Source: Treponema sp.
Lineage (GTDB): Bacteria > Spirochaetota > Spirochaetia > Treponematales > Treponemataceae
DNA length: 64,000 nt
Direction of reading: 5' to 3'
NCBI GenBank assembly: GCA_017551705.1
Contig: JAFZLA010000002.1
Span: 42,917-106,916, forward strand
Shown: piece by piece, positions 8,756 through 18,500 of the stretch
Numbering within the stretch: the stretch's first letter is position 1
How the letters are laid out: every line of letters begins with the position of its first letter
Position numbers and translations under genes: made by a program
The notes under the pieces: generated by a model
The model's input: only the letters and a program-made list of their open reading frames with translations
Database searches by the model: none
Told to the model about the DNA's origin: nothing

Positions 8756-10268
8756 GCTTCCTCCCGCGTTCGTAAGACTGGAATATCAATTTTACCGTCA
8801 AATAAAATACAAAATAACTTAAAAACAAATAACACCTGCTGCCGCTTGCATAAACAGTTGGAGAAAAAGCGATTATAATCGCGGAGCAAAAAAAAGCGAA
8901 CAGCAAATATAAATTAAAGGCGCCTGCCTCCTTGCCCCCAAAAGCAAAGAATAGTTGATATAAAAAGGCAATTCCTATAAAAAACAACAACACAAATTCT
9001 GCAAACACAGCAATTGTGGAATGCTCAGAAAGCTGCGCCAACCTGTCATTTGAAAGCAAAAAAGAGCTTTTATACTTCAAAACAGAGCACGCAAAAACAA
9101 AAAAATCCAATAAAATTTGAATGAAAAAATTTATTCTGTTTTTTTTATAAAAAACCATCGTAAGGACGGCGCACAAAAGCGCGGCGACAAGATTTGACTT
9201 GGACGAAAAGTAATAAGTAAACACAGCAAGCGATCCAATTTGGAGCTTGTCAAAAAACGAAAGCGTTGTGTATTCAGGAAACCACACTTTAACCTCTTGG
9301 GCAAACCTAATAGAATCGCCTGGACATGTTAGAATAAAAATGACAGACGCCAAACTGAGAGCAAAGGCAGCAATAAAGTACAAAGCATAAATTCTATTAT
9401 TTTTTGTTCTTATAAAATAAATTGCAAAGAAAGACAGACTTAAACCAAAAACCAAAGCCGCAACTTGCTCTTGATTTACTGCAAACATCAACAGCACGAT
9501 TGAAAAAACAATAGATTTGGCAGACAACCTTTGCCCTTCAAAAATCTTTTTAACAATTACAAAATAAGGCATACAACATGCAAGCGGCCATAAATAGTTT
9601 GCGGTTGTCGCCGCCCAGCCTGCCGATTGCAAGGAGCTATAATCTGTAAAAAAAAGAATAACAGCGTATACGACAAACGAAAATTGCTTTTTGGGAATAC
9701 AAAGTTTTACAAAACATTCCGAAATCAATACAAAAGCGGCAACATCAATTAATCGCCAAAGGCCAAAGTTAAATTTAAAACAATTGACAAGCGCTGTCTC
9801 AATCAGCAAACGGGATGACCAATTATTATATCTTAGATTTAGAAATTCAAAATATGAAACACCATCAAGAGCATGATTAAAATAATTGACGTCATCTTTA
9901 AACGGCGCAAGGCAAAAATGGATTGCGCAAAGGATGATTATGAATGCCATAAGAGAAAAATAATGAAAAATCTCCTCCAGAGGCATTGTCTTAAAAAGGC
10001 CGTATAAACTTGTATTAGATTCTATGCAAAAAAGCGATGCTTTAAGACAAAAGTAACCAGCAAATGAAAGCGCCAAAAGCGCCGCTCCATAATCAATCAA
10101 ACGTTCATGCCAGACTTGGCGCTGCAATGGCCGTCCAACACAGCCTTCCCCAAAATCGATTATCGACTCTCTAACTTGCGGAATGAATGCAACAAGCGAA
10201 ATCACCCCCAACGCTACACATAGCGCCATCAAAAATGGACAAATCCTTTTCTTGGTGTTATCTTGCAT
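8748..10268 (-). CDS. Polytopic membrane protein, DUF6056-like probable GT-C enzyme
   Basis: About 506 aa with some 12 predicted helices. FKDDVNYFNHAL with YNNWSSRLLIE resembles the conserved extracytoplasmic loop of DUF6056 proteins, presumed GT-C transferases. Residues around 30-55 (V.ESIIDFG...GRPL....WH) match the pattern in the membrane protein at 3614-5425. The ATG at 10268 overlaps the upstream stop by 11 bases; a TTG at 10286 is possible but less likely. Confidence 0.62.
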   Translation of the reverse strand: MQDNTKKRICPFLMALCVALGVISLVAFIPQVRESIIDFGEGCVGRPLQRQVWHERLIDYGAALLALSFAGYFCLKASLFCIESNTSLYGLFKTMPLEEIFHYFSLMAFIIILCAIHFCLAPFKDDVNYFNHALDGVSYFEFLNLRYNNWSSRLLIETALVNCFKFNFGLWRLIDVAAFVLISECFVKLCIPKKQFSFVVYAVILFFTDYSSLQSAGWAATTANYLWPLACCMPYFVIVKKIFEGQRLSAKSIVFSIVLLMFAVNQEQVAALVFGLSLSFFAIYFIRTKNNRIYALYFIAAFALSLASVIFILTCPGDSIRFAQEVKVWFPEYTTLSFFDKLQIGSLAVFTYYFSSKSNLVAALLCAVLTMVFYKKNRINFFIQILLDFFVFACSVLKYKSSFLLSNDRLAQLSEHSTIAVFAEFVLLFFIGIAFLYQLFFAFGGKEAGAFNLYLLFAFFCSAIIIAFSPTVYASGSRCYLFLSYFVFYLTVKLIFQSYERGRKHE

Positions 10269-11181
10269 ACCCAAATATCCTGCCAATAAATTTTGCGTTT
10301 GTTTTTATCAAGAATGGATTAAGCCAAAAAAGCGCCGTCAAAACTTGCAAAAGAAAAACTTTTATGGCCGGGACGCCTGTTTTTTTGTAATACAAGACGG
10401 CCGACAATCTTTTTTGCACAGCGCAAAAAGCGCTTTCGCTGTGAACGGCGTCAATTTTTTCTTGCTTAGAAGACTTGCCTTCCAAATGAACAATCTTGGG
10501 GCCTTTTATGACAAGACGTTTTTTTTTGTCTAGCGACATCAAGTATTGCAAATAAATCTCTTCGTTATACATAAAAAAATCTTGGTCAAAATAAGCGCTC
10601 TTGTCATTTTTTACAAACAAATCCGCTCCGACTATAAAATCAGCCTCGCCATAACGCTCGCCATAGGCACTTTGTTGGCAAGGCGGCAACTCTTTGTTGA
10701 ACAAAAGTTTTTTTAAAAATAGTTTCCAAAAACCATAAGAACCAAACGCCAAGTCCCTAATGTCAGACTTAAAATTTGGAAAGCGGTCCGCATAGCGTAC
10801 TATTCGCCAGTCCGAGTCATACAAAATGCCCCCCAGCGCGCCTATATTCTCCTTGGCGGCGTTTTGCTCAAAATAGTCAAAAAAATATTTTATCGCGTTG
10901 TTCAGCAGCACCGTGTCGCTGTTAAGGTAAAAAACGTACTTGCCCTTTGCCACCGCAAGGCCGCGGTTGTTGGCGGCGCCAAAGCCCAAGTTGGCCTTGT
11001 TCTCCAGCAGCGTAACTTGGGCAAAATCCTTGCGCAGCATCTCCACCGAGCCATCAACACTGCCGTTGTCGCTTACGATGACCTCAAAGTCCAAACCTTT
11101 TGTTTGAGCGTAGACCGACCGCAAGCAGTCGGCAAGGAGTTGTTTTGTATTATAATTAACGATTATTACCGAAACGTCCAT
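10258..11181 (-). CDS. GT2 glycosyltransferase, WbbL/rhamnosyltransferase-like
   Basis: About 307 aa. It starts with VSVIIVNYNTKQLLADCLRSV, then VIVSDNGSVDGS, LGFGAANNRGL and the YFLNSDTVLL-like catalytic motif (YVFYLNSDTV). This is the WbbL/RfbN-like GT2 subgroup that often transfers L-rhamnose. It is cotranscribed with the exporter genes upstream; 6 bases separate it from the ABC flippase stop. Confidence 0.85.
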   Translation of the reverse strand: MDVSVIIVNYNTKQLLADCLRSVYAQTKGLDFEVIVSDNGSVDGSVEMLRKDFAQVTLLENKANLGFGAANNRGLAVAKGKYVFYLNSDTVLLNNAIKYFFDYFEQNAAKENIGALGGILYDSDWRIVRYADRFPNFKSDIRDLAFGSYGFWKLFLKKLLFNKELPPCQQSAYGERYGEADFIVGADLFVKNDKSAYFDQDFFMYNEEIYLQYLMSLDKKKRLVIKGPKIVHLEGKSSKQEKIDAVHSESAFCAVQKRLSAVLYYKKTGVPAIKVFLLQVLTALFWLNPFLIKTNAKFIGRIFGYAR

Positions 11182-11187
11182 AAGGGC

Positions 11188-12930
11188 CTACACTATCTGA
11201 GCCTTGCCGGCCTCAAACTTAATCTTAAAGTCGCACTCTTGCAGCGTGCTAAGGCGGTGTGCTATGGCAATGATTGTTATCTTGCCCTTAAGCTTTAGGA
11301 TTGTGTCGGTGATTTGGCGCTCAGTGTCGTTGTCCAAGGCGCTTGTTGCTTCGTCCAAGACCAAGACGCTTGGCTGGTTGTAAAGGGCGCGGGCGATTCC
11401 TATGCGCTGGCGCTGGCCTCCGCTAAGCTTGGCTCCCCTGTCGCCAACGTTAGAGTCAAGGCCCTCCGGCAAGGATTGCACAAAGTCATGCAAGTCGGCC
11501 ATTTTAAGGACCCGCTCTATTTTTTTGTCGTCAATGTCCTGCGCGGCGTGGCCAAAGGCTATGTTCTCCCTTATAGAAGCGTCCATAAGGTAAATGCTTT
11601 GCGGAACGTATGCGATGTTGTCAAGCCAGCCGCTTATGTTGTTAAAAATGTCCTTTTGGTCAACATAAATCGTTCCGCCCGATGGGGGCAAAAGCCCCAT
11701 CAAAATGTCCACAAAAGTTGTCTTGCCCGCGCCGCTGGGGCCTATGATGCCGCAAAAGGAGCCTTTGGGGATTTTAAAGCTTACGTTGTCCAGCACAAGC
11801 TTTTGAGCCTGGCCAGGATATGCAAAAGAAAGATTTTTGACAAAAATTTGATTTTCAAACGCAAGCGGCTCTTTTGCAAGGCTATTGGCTTTTTGGTCTT
11901 CCTGGCTTTTACTTTTTTTGACCGCAAGCAAGTCGTCGTAGATTTCGTCAAACAAGGGCATCCTAAACTTTATGTCGTTAAGCATCGTCACCGCGTTGTT
12001 CAAGGCAGGCATTATGCGCACAGCGGCAAGAGCCAAGACTCCAAGATTGGCAATCAAGCTGCCGGGGTCAAAGCGCAAAAACATTTTTACAGCGATCAGC
12101 AAAAGGATTCCGCCTACCATAGTCAGCTCTATTATGGACTTGGGCAGCCGTTGGACAAAAAGATAGTCCTTGTTGCTTTCGGTGTATTTTGTAAAGGCAA
12201 TGTCAAACTGGCTTGCAAAAAAGCCCTCGCGCTGCATCACCTTTGTCTCTTTTAGCGAGCCAAGGCCCTGGTTGACCCACTTGTTCATCTCCTCGCCATA
12301 GGCCTTTTGGATGGAGCCGGATTGGCCTATCCGCTTTCTAAAATGGTTCAATAGGGCAAAGACAAAGGGCGCCAAGACCAAAGCGCAGCCCAAGGCCGTC
12401 ACATAATCCATCTTGCACAAAAAGAGCCATATTACAAGTATCGTTATTAAATTTGTTATGACGCTTAAAGTTTCCACAAGAATGACAGTAAAAACCACCA
12501 CCGCCCCAACATTGATGTTTTGCATAAGCTTTGCGGGATTGGTGTTCACATGGTACAAGTAAGGCTTGGACATGTACTGCGCGTAAAGGCGTCTTGTGTA
12601 GTCCTTTTGGTTGTTCATGCTAAAGCGGATTTGAATTTTGGCCTCTAGCAAAATGACAAAGTTTTTGAACACATAAAAAGCCAAAAGGCTGATGGAACAA
12701 AAAAAGATAAGGCGGCGGTGGCTGTCCACCCCAACGCGGCCCAAAATTTGCGCGACTTGCGCGTGGCTTTGCAAAAAATCGGGCTGGCCTATTATTTTTA
12801 TAAGGGGATACACAAGGCCTATGCCAACCGCCTCCATCGCCGCGCACAAAACCATAAGCGCTATGATAAAGGTGCAAACAAACATTTGCTTGCGGGTAAG
12901 GATTGTGAATATCCTAAAAAAGAACTTCAT
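11188..12930 (-). CDS. ABC transporter with fused membrane and ATPase domains (PglK/MsbA-like flippase)
   Basis: About 580 aa. An exporter membrane domain with six helices fills residues about 1-320. The ATPase has Walker A GPSGAGKTT, signature LSGGQ, Walker B VLVLDEATSALD and the H-loop IAHRLS. Homodimers of this class flip lipid-linked oligosaccharide (PglK) or lipid A (MsbA). The ATG at 12930 overlaps the upstream stop (ATGA) and follows an AGGGG Shine-Dalgarno; a longer frame from 13029 would run into the Wzt-like gene. A second, Wzm/Wzt-type exporter in the same operon makes the division of labour unclear. Confidence 0.87.
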   Translation of the reverse strand: MKFFFRIFTILTRKQMFVCTFIIALMVLCAAMEAVGIGLVYPLIKIIGQPDFLQSHAQVAQILGRVGVDSHRRLIFFCSISLLAFYVFKNFVILLEAKIQIRFSMNNQKDYTRRLYAQYMSKPYLYHVNTNPAKLMQNINVGAVVVFTVILVETLSVITNLITILVIWLFLCKMDYVTALGCALVLAPFVFALLNHFRKRIGQSGSIQKAYGEEMNKWVNQGLGSLKETKVMQREGFFASQFDIAFTKYTESNKDYLFVQRLPKSIIELTMVGGILLLIAVKMFLRFDPGSLIANLGVLALAAVRIMPALNNAVTMLNDIKFRMPLFDEIYDDLLAVKKSKSQEDQKANSLAKEPLAFENQIFVKNLSFAYPGQAQKLVLDNVSFKIPKGSFCGIIGPSGAGKTTFVDILMGLLPPSGGTIYVDQKDIFNNISGWLDNIAYVPQSIYLMDASIRENIAFGHAAQDIDDKKIERVLKMADLHDFVQSLPEGLDSNVGDRGAKLSGGQRQRIGIARALYNQPSVLVLDEATSALDNDTERQITDTILKLKGKITIIAIAHRLSTLQECDFKIKFEAGKAQIV

Positions 12931-13664
12931 GCAAGCCCCTGCATCCATTCCATGTACTTGGCGTGGACTTCGGCGGGAGCGCCGTCCATCTGTATCTTTC
13001 CGTCCTTGATCCAAATCGAGCGGCTGCAAATTTTTTCTATTTGGCCTAGCGAGTGCGACACAATTACGATTGTAGTGCCCTTGTCGCGAATCTCTATAAG
13101 CTTGTTAAAGCATTTTTCCTGGAAGGCCGCGTCGCCCACGGCAAGGATTTCGTCGATAAACAAGACCTCGGCCTCGACGTTGATGGCAACTGCAAAGGCC
13201 AGGCGCATGTACATTCCGCTGGAGTAAGTGCGCACGGGGTTGTCGATGTATTCGCCAAGACCCGAAAAATTGATGATGTCGTCAAGCTTGGCGTCTATTT
13301 GCTTTTTGGTAAGGCCAAAAATCGCGGCGTTGATGTAAATGTTTTCGCGGCCGCTCATGTCGGGGTGGAAGCCCGCGCCCAACTCAATCAAGGCCGAGAC
13401 CTTTCCGTTGACAGTGACGCTGCCCGCGCTGGGATAAATGATTTTTGTCAAAAGCTTTAGCGTGGTGCTCTTGCCGCAGCCGTTTTTTCCTATAAGGCCA
13501 ACTGCCTGGCCTTTTTTTATGCTAAAGGAGATGTCGTCCAAGACGGTGCGCGTCTCGTGGCGGTTGCGCTTTAAAAACAAAACCTTGTCCTTAAGGTTTG
13601 GGGCCTTGTCAAAGTAAACCTTGAACTTTTTTGTAAGATGGCTTACAACAATCGCGTCTTCCAT
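12927..13664 (-). CDS. wzt: Polysaccharide ABC exporter ATPase (Wzt/TagH-like)
   Basis: About 245 aa. Walker A GKNGCGKST, signature YSSGM, Walker B VLFIDEILAVGD and H-loop VSHS. The ALIELGAGFHPDMSGREN stretch is diagnostic for O-antigen/teichoic acid exporters. There is no C-terminal carbohydrate-binding extension of the kind found in longer Wzt proteins, so export is unlikely to depend on cap recognition by this subunit. It lies 14 bases downstream of its permease partner. Confidence 0.92.
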   Translation of the reverse strand: MEDAIVVSHLTKKFKVYFDKAPNLKDKVLFLKRNRHETRTVLDDISFSIKKGQAVGLIGKNGCGKSTTLKLLTKIIYPSAGSVTVNGKVSALIELGAGFHPDMSGRENIYINAAIFGLTKKQIDAKLDDIINFSGLGEYIDNPVRTYSSGMYMRLAFAVAINVEAEVLFIDEILAVGDAAFQEKCFNKLIEIRDKGTTIVIVSHSLGQIEKICSRSIWIKDGKIQMDGAPAEVHAKYMEWMQGLA

Positions 13665-13678
13665 AAATGCAATGCCTC

Positions 13679-14458
13679 CTACAATTCCTCGGCAAAGCCG
13701 CGCTGCAAGCGGCTAAAAACAATCTCGCCAAAGATTACAAAGAAAACGCCGAACAAGGTGGCGGCAAGCAAAGTGCTGACTTGCGGAACTTCTTTGTAAT
13801 ACAAGATTGAGCGGATGCCTTCTATAATCGGTGTCATGGGATTAAGGTAAAAAAGCTTTATGTAACGCTCCGGCACCCTTTTTGCCGAATACATCACCGG
13901 CGTCAAAAATTGCCATGCCATAACGACTATGCCCAAGATGTGCTGCAAGTCACGGATGTACACAGTAAGGGCCGCGGCAAACAAAGTTATTCCCAACGCC
14001 AATATGTATTCGACCAGCAAAAAAATCGGCAAATACAAAAGCGGCTTAAGGCTAAAGCCAATGCCAGACACCAACAGGGCGGCAAAGACCACCACAAAGC
14101 AGTAAAGCATGTTGATAAAGGCAGTTGTTACAAAAGAGATGGGCAAAACCTCGCGCGGAAAGTAAATCTTTTTTACCATGTCGCCAGAGGCCAAAACGCA
14201 GCCGCAGCCGCCGGCCAGCGAGGTGCTAAAGAAAATCCAAGGAATCAGCGCCACAAAAAGAAAAATGTAGTATTTTTCTATATCCGAGCGCATTATTATC
14301 GAAAACACAAAGGTGTAAACGAACATTTGCAGCAAGGGGTTTAAAAAAGTCCACAAAAAGCCCAGCACCGAGCCCTTGTAGCGCCCCCGCAATTCCCTAT
14401 GTATAAGGGAAAACATCATTTGCCGGTAATTGTACAAGTTTTTGAACAAAGAAATCAT
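13679..14458 (-). CDS. wzm: Polysaccharide ABC exporter permease (Wzm/TagG-like)
   Basis: About 259 aa with six predicted helices of the ABC-2 type. The start RELRGRYKGSVLGFLWTFLNP and the ARDxxxxFP-equivalent KKIYFPREVLPIS are characteristic. It forms the channel for a complete polymer together with the Wzt-like ATPase. First gene of a five-gene or longer operon; a consensus promoter lies just upstream and an AAGG Shine-Dalgarno precedes the ATG. Confidence 0.92.
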   Translation of the reverse strand: MISLFKNLYNYRQMMFSLIHRELRGRYKGSVLGFLWTFLNPLLQMFVYTFVFSIIMRSDIEKYYIFLFVALIPWIFFSTSLAGGCGCVLASGDMVKKIYFPREVLPISFVTTAFINMLYCFVVVFAALLVSGIGFSLKPLLYLPIFLLVEYILALGITLFAAALTVYIRDLQHILGIVVMAWQFLTPVMYSAKRVPERYIKLFYLNPMTPIIEGIRSILYYKEVPQVSTLLAATLFGVFFVIFGEIVFSRLQRGFAEEL

Positions 14459-14478
14459 TGGGTATACCTTAAGACTTT

Positions 14479-14508
14479 ATTATAGAACATATCGGGGGAA
14501 TGTGTCAA
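14479..14508 (-). promoter_or_regulatory. Sigma70-type promoter of the exporter operon
   Basis: Minus strand TTGACA (14508-14503), an 18-base spacer, TATAAT (14484-14479), 20 bases before the wzm-like start. Both hexamers are perfect consensus. Confidence 0.8.
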
Positions 14509-14528
14509 CGACAGGCGCGGCAAGCCGC

Positions 14529-14557
14529 TTGATAAACAAGAACAGCTGATATATACT
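14529..14557 (+). promoter_or_regulatory. Sigma70-type promoter before a GT2 gene, near-leaderless
   Basis: TTGATA (14529-14534), a 17-base spacer, TATACT (14552-14557). The ATG at 14566 is 8 bases beyond the -10 box, so the transcript would carry at most a few bases before the start codon. It is back to back with the exporter promoter. Confidence 0.7.
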
Positions 14558-14565
14558 TAAAGGAT

Positions 14566-15537
14566 ATGATTTCGGTGGCGATGGCGACATATAACGGCGA
14601 ACAATTTTTGAACGAGCAAATTGATTCAATTTTAAGCCAGAACGTGGAACAAGAATTGGAGTTGGTTGTATGCGACGACAAGTCGACGGACGGGACGCTG
14701 CAAATTTTGAGAGAACGACAAAAAGCGGACCCTAGAATAAGGGTATATAAAAACAAAAAAAGGCTTGGATTTTATAAAAACTTTATGCGGGCGATTGGAC
14801 TGTGCAAAGGAGAATGGATTGCCTTATCCGACCAAGACGACATTTGGCAAACAAACAAGCTGCAAACCTTGCTGCAAAGCGTTGGCCAAAAGGACTTTGC
14901 CTGCTCAAACGCCCTTCTTGTGGACAAAGGCAACAAGAGCCTTGGCTATACGATGAAAGAGTCATGCGGCGGCAAGTGGATTCCGACAAAAAAAGAAGAC
15001 TTGTTTAAAAAAATAGTTTTTGGCAACATAGTCCAAGGCTCCACAATGCTTGCCCGCGCTGACTTTTTAAAAAGCTGCCAGCCTGTCCCTGAGGCGATAA
15101 AATACCATGACCATTGGTTTGCCCTATGCTCTTGCGCCCAAAACGGCTTTGTCTATGTGGACCAATGCCTTATTCGGTACCGGCAGCACGACTCAAACCA
15201 AACCATAAACAAAAAAAAGGACAGTTTTGTCAAACAATTAGCAACATTGCATACGCTCCAGTCGAGCCAAAAAGTTATTTTTGAACAATACGACAAAAAA
15301 ATCGCAAAATGCAACGCCATTCTTGACAACATGGAATGCGCCGGCTGGCAAAAAGACTACCTGACCGGCGCCATCCGCTATCTTGAGGAGTCAAAGCATA
15401 AATCTTTTTACTCCTTCTTATTCTTTGCCAAGAATTGCAGATATTTTTGCCTTGACAAAAACATTTTTAGGAATGCTTTGCGAATCGCCAAACGCTTTGC
15501 GGCAATGGTTTGGTGGAAGGGGACCAAGGCGTCATAA
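14566..15537 (+). CDS. GT2 glycosyltransferase
   Basis: About 323 aa. ISVAMATYNGEQFLNEQIDSI opens the GT2 domain, with LVVCDDKSTDGT and the catalytic ALSDQDDIWQTNK, the SDQDDxW type common in rhamnosyl/galactosyltransferases of O-antigen clusters. A monocistronic gene between two minus-strand operons; 8 bases separate its stop from the convergent gene. Confidence 0.87.
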   Translation: MISVAMATYNGEQFLNEQIDSILSQNVEQELELVVCDDKSTDGTLQILRERQKADPRIRVYKNKKRLGFYKNFMRAIGLCKGEWIALSDQDDIWQTNKLQTLLQSVGQKDFACSNALLVDKGNKSLGYTMKESCGGKWIPTKKEDLFKKIVFGNIVQGSTMLARADFLKSCQPVPEAIKYHDHWFALCSCAQNGFVYVDQCLIRYRQHDSNQTINKKKDSFVKQLATLHTLQSSQKVIFEQYDKKIAKCNAILDNMECAGWQKDYLTGAIRYLEESKHKSFYSFLFFAKNCRYFCLDKNIFRNALRIAKRFAAMVWWKGTKAS

Positions 15538-15545
15538 AACGTCAA

Positions 15546-18500
15546 TCACCCATTGGGAAACACATCACCGGTTACAGAAAAGTCTTCCCTATCAAGAGTA
15601 AGATTAGGATTATAGTATGGATCGCCGGCGGACAACTCTTCTTTCCAACGACTTTTAAACCTTTCAATCTCTCCAACAAAGCGCTCTTGTTTTTCCGGAG
15701 TGTCCTCATACCCCCGACTTTCACTTTCGTAATGATAAAGCTCCGCGAATGGGGTCCATACATTCAAATACCCCATCTTACGTAATCTCATGCAAAAATC
15801 AACATCATTGAAGGCAACCTCAAAAGATTCGTCAAGGCCATTTATTTCTCTGTAGATTTCACTTGAAATCATAAGACACGCCGCGGTTACACACGAAAAG
15901 TTTTGAACCGTAATAAGTCTGCTTGCATATCCATAACTAGCGCGAGGAAAATATTTGTGGGAATGACCTGCCACACTGCTGATTCCCAGAATTACACCTC
16001 CGTGTTGAATCTTATCGCTTGGGTAATACAACATTGCGCCTACAGCGCCGACATCATCACGTTGCGCAAACATAAGCATTTCTTCAATCCATTCAGGGGT
16101 AATAACTTCTATGTCATTGTTCAACAAAAGTATATAATCCCCCTTTGCGTACTTAAAGCCAAAGTTGTTTATCGCTGAATAGTTAAACTTTCCTTTCCAT
16201 GTGACAATTTTAATCCTTTCATCAGCTTTTAGCGAGTCATAATAATCAAAGGTTTGTTTTTCTTTACTGTTGTTTTCTATAATTATGATTTCATAATTTT
16301 TATATGTACTCTTATTCCTAATTGAATCTATGCATTTTTTTAGGGTTTGAACATGCTCATAACTTGGAATCAAAATAGAAACAAGAGGATTTCCCCTTAT
16401 CGGGTATTTTATACGATATGCATTAGGAATTGCAAGTTTAAGGACTTCTGCGTCAAGACCAAGCCGTTTAAAGTGAGACTCCAAGGCTTTTTGTCCTGCT
16501 ATTGTTGTATAATTCTTTGCTCCCGCAGATGAAGCCGTTGAAGAAGAAGAAGCGCGCCAATAATACAAGCATTTTGGGACATGGACGACATGTAGAGCGA
16601 TCTCTGTGAGACGGAGAAACAAATCAAAATCCTGGGCTCCATCACAATCAGAATTAAAATTTCCTGCCTTATCAAGCAAAGAGCGTTTGAATGATGTAAA
16701 GTGACAGATATAATTTAAACTGCAAAAATAATCCGGAGCAAAATCTGGTTTAAAATTCACAAAGGTAATTTCATTCAAATTTGGACTTTTAAATGTCGCC
16801 TCATCTGTGTAAACAAAATCTGCATCTTTTTCGCAAATTGCCTTCATAGTCTCAAAAAGGGCCGCAGGATGCAAAAGATCGTCATGATCAAAAAGCGAAA
16901 TGTAATCTCCTGTGGCCATCTTTATGCACTCATTGGTGTTCGCGCTGATTCCGCCGTTTTTTACAAGTTTTTTATATTTTATGCGGATGTCCTTCTTAGC
17001 AATATCTTCACAGATTTCTTGAACATAAGAATGTTCCGAATCGCTTCCATCGGCAAGGCACAGTTCCCAATTGGCATAGGTCTGAAAAAGGCACGAGCCT
17101 ATCATTTCTTGCAAAAAATCTTTTGGAGTGTTGTAAAGCGGCACAAGAATGCTGAATTTTATGTTTTTTGAAAACACGGTTCGACTCTGCAATTGAAAAG
17201 TGTCTTTTTCCATGCCGAACGCTAGAGGATTTAGAATAAAATCTTTCCGCTTGCTCCAAGCTCTTGTCCTACGAACATTTATATGTTTTTTTGCTCTGTC
17301 ATTTCTAATAGCCGCCAATAAGCCCTTTAAACCACTTTTTTTAAAGATCCTAAGCGCATTCTTTAACTTTTTGTTCAATATTTTTCTTAGAATTGATCCA
17401 ACTATACGTACAGGTTTTGATAATTTCCAACTCCGCGAATTATACAGCGAGTTAATTTCATCCTTTTTTCGCTTTAAAAGCTGGCTCATAATAATTAATT
17501 CATCAGAAATTACTTCATTACATGGCCAACTAAATTCAAATTTTACAGCTGACAATTCTGAAAAATCACATTTTGATAATACAATCACAGGATCCACTGT
17601 CTTATAGATAAATTTTTCCCCGACTTTTAAACTGCAGTTAGCTTCTACATCGTTTAAGTCCGGTTCAATTACCGCCCCGCTCTTCTTTAAGAGAGTTATG
17701 TGTTTAAGCCACAACACTCCAGACTCTTCCGCCGGATCAAAACGTAGAGTCTTAATCGCAGAGACTGTTTCTGGAATCTTGAATTCAAGGACAGTATTTG
17801 TCTTTGAACTATAGCACATTTTAATGCAATTCTCTTCAGAAACCCCAGCTCCAATATCAAAATAAAGTCTTGCAGTAAGTCGCTCTTTGTGCAAGGCATT
17901 TACAGCAGGCCAAATCTTTTCAATAAAAGAATCAATCACTGATTCATCATTTAACGCATTATAAAATCTTTTGTCTTGTATCCACAAAGACTTTAAATTA
18001 GAAATATCATAAACTTTATTCGTATAAGATAGCCATTCATTAAAGATTTTAGGATTTTCTCGATCTGGCCAATAGCGATTTAGGTACTGCGCAACAGATT
18101 TTACCTGACGAAGCGTATTTCCAGATATGTTCTTTCCGTGAAGCCTGTAAAAAAAACTTTTCTGTTCTGACAAAACAAATGAGTATTCTTTATGATCCTG
18201 GACAAAACGCAAAACTTTTGTTCGCAAAACTATGTCATCGGCAAGCATATCTTCGTCAAATCCATGAACAGCATCTATTATTTCTTTTCTAAAAACAGTT
18301 CCCTGAAGCCAAAAACTTTCAAAGCAGCTGTATTCAAAATCAAGCATTTGCGCGGCAGCAGAATCGGTTCTTTGATAGACAGGCAGTTTTCTATTCTCAA
18401 TGAATTTTCCTTCCGCATCTATTATATCGAAATTAGTTGAAGTTATAAAACCTAGATTAGTTTTTTCATTCATCGTCATAAGAAAATTATCAACCACTGG

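Noticed and set aside
11314..12255. 313-codon plus-strand frame over the ABC flippase gene
   Set aside because: It lies entirely opposite a gene with all ABC motifs, its translation resembles nothing, and its length reflects codon bias of the real gene.
13053..13460. Plus-strand frame opposite the Wzt gene
   Set aside because: Shadow of a well-supported ATPase gene.
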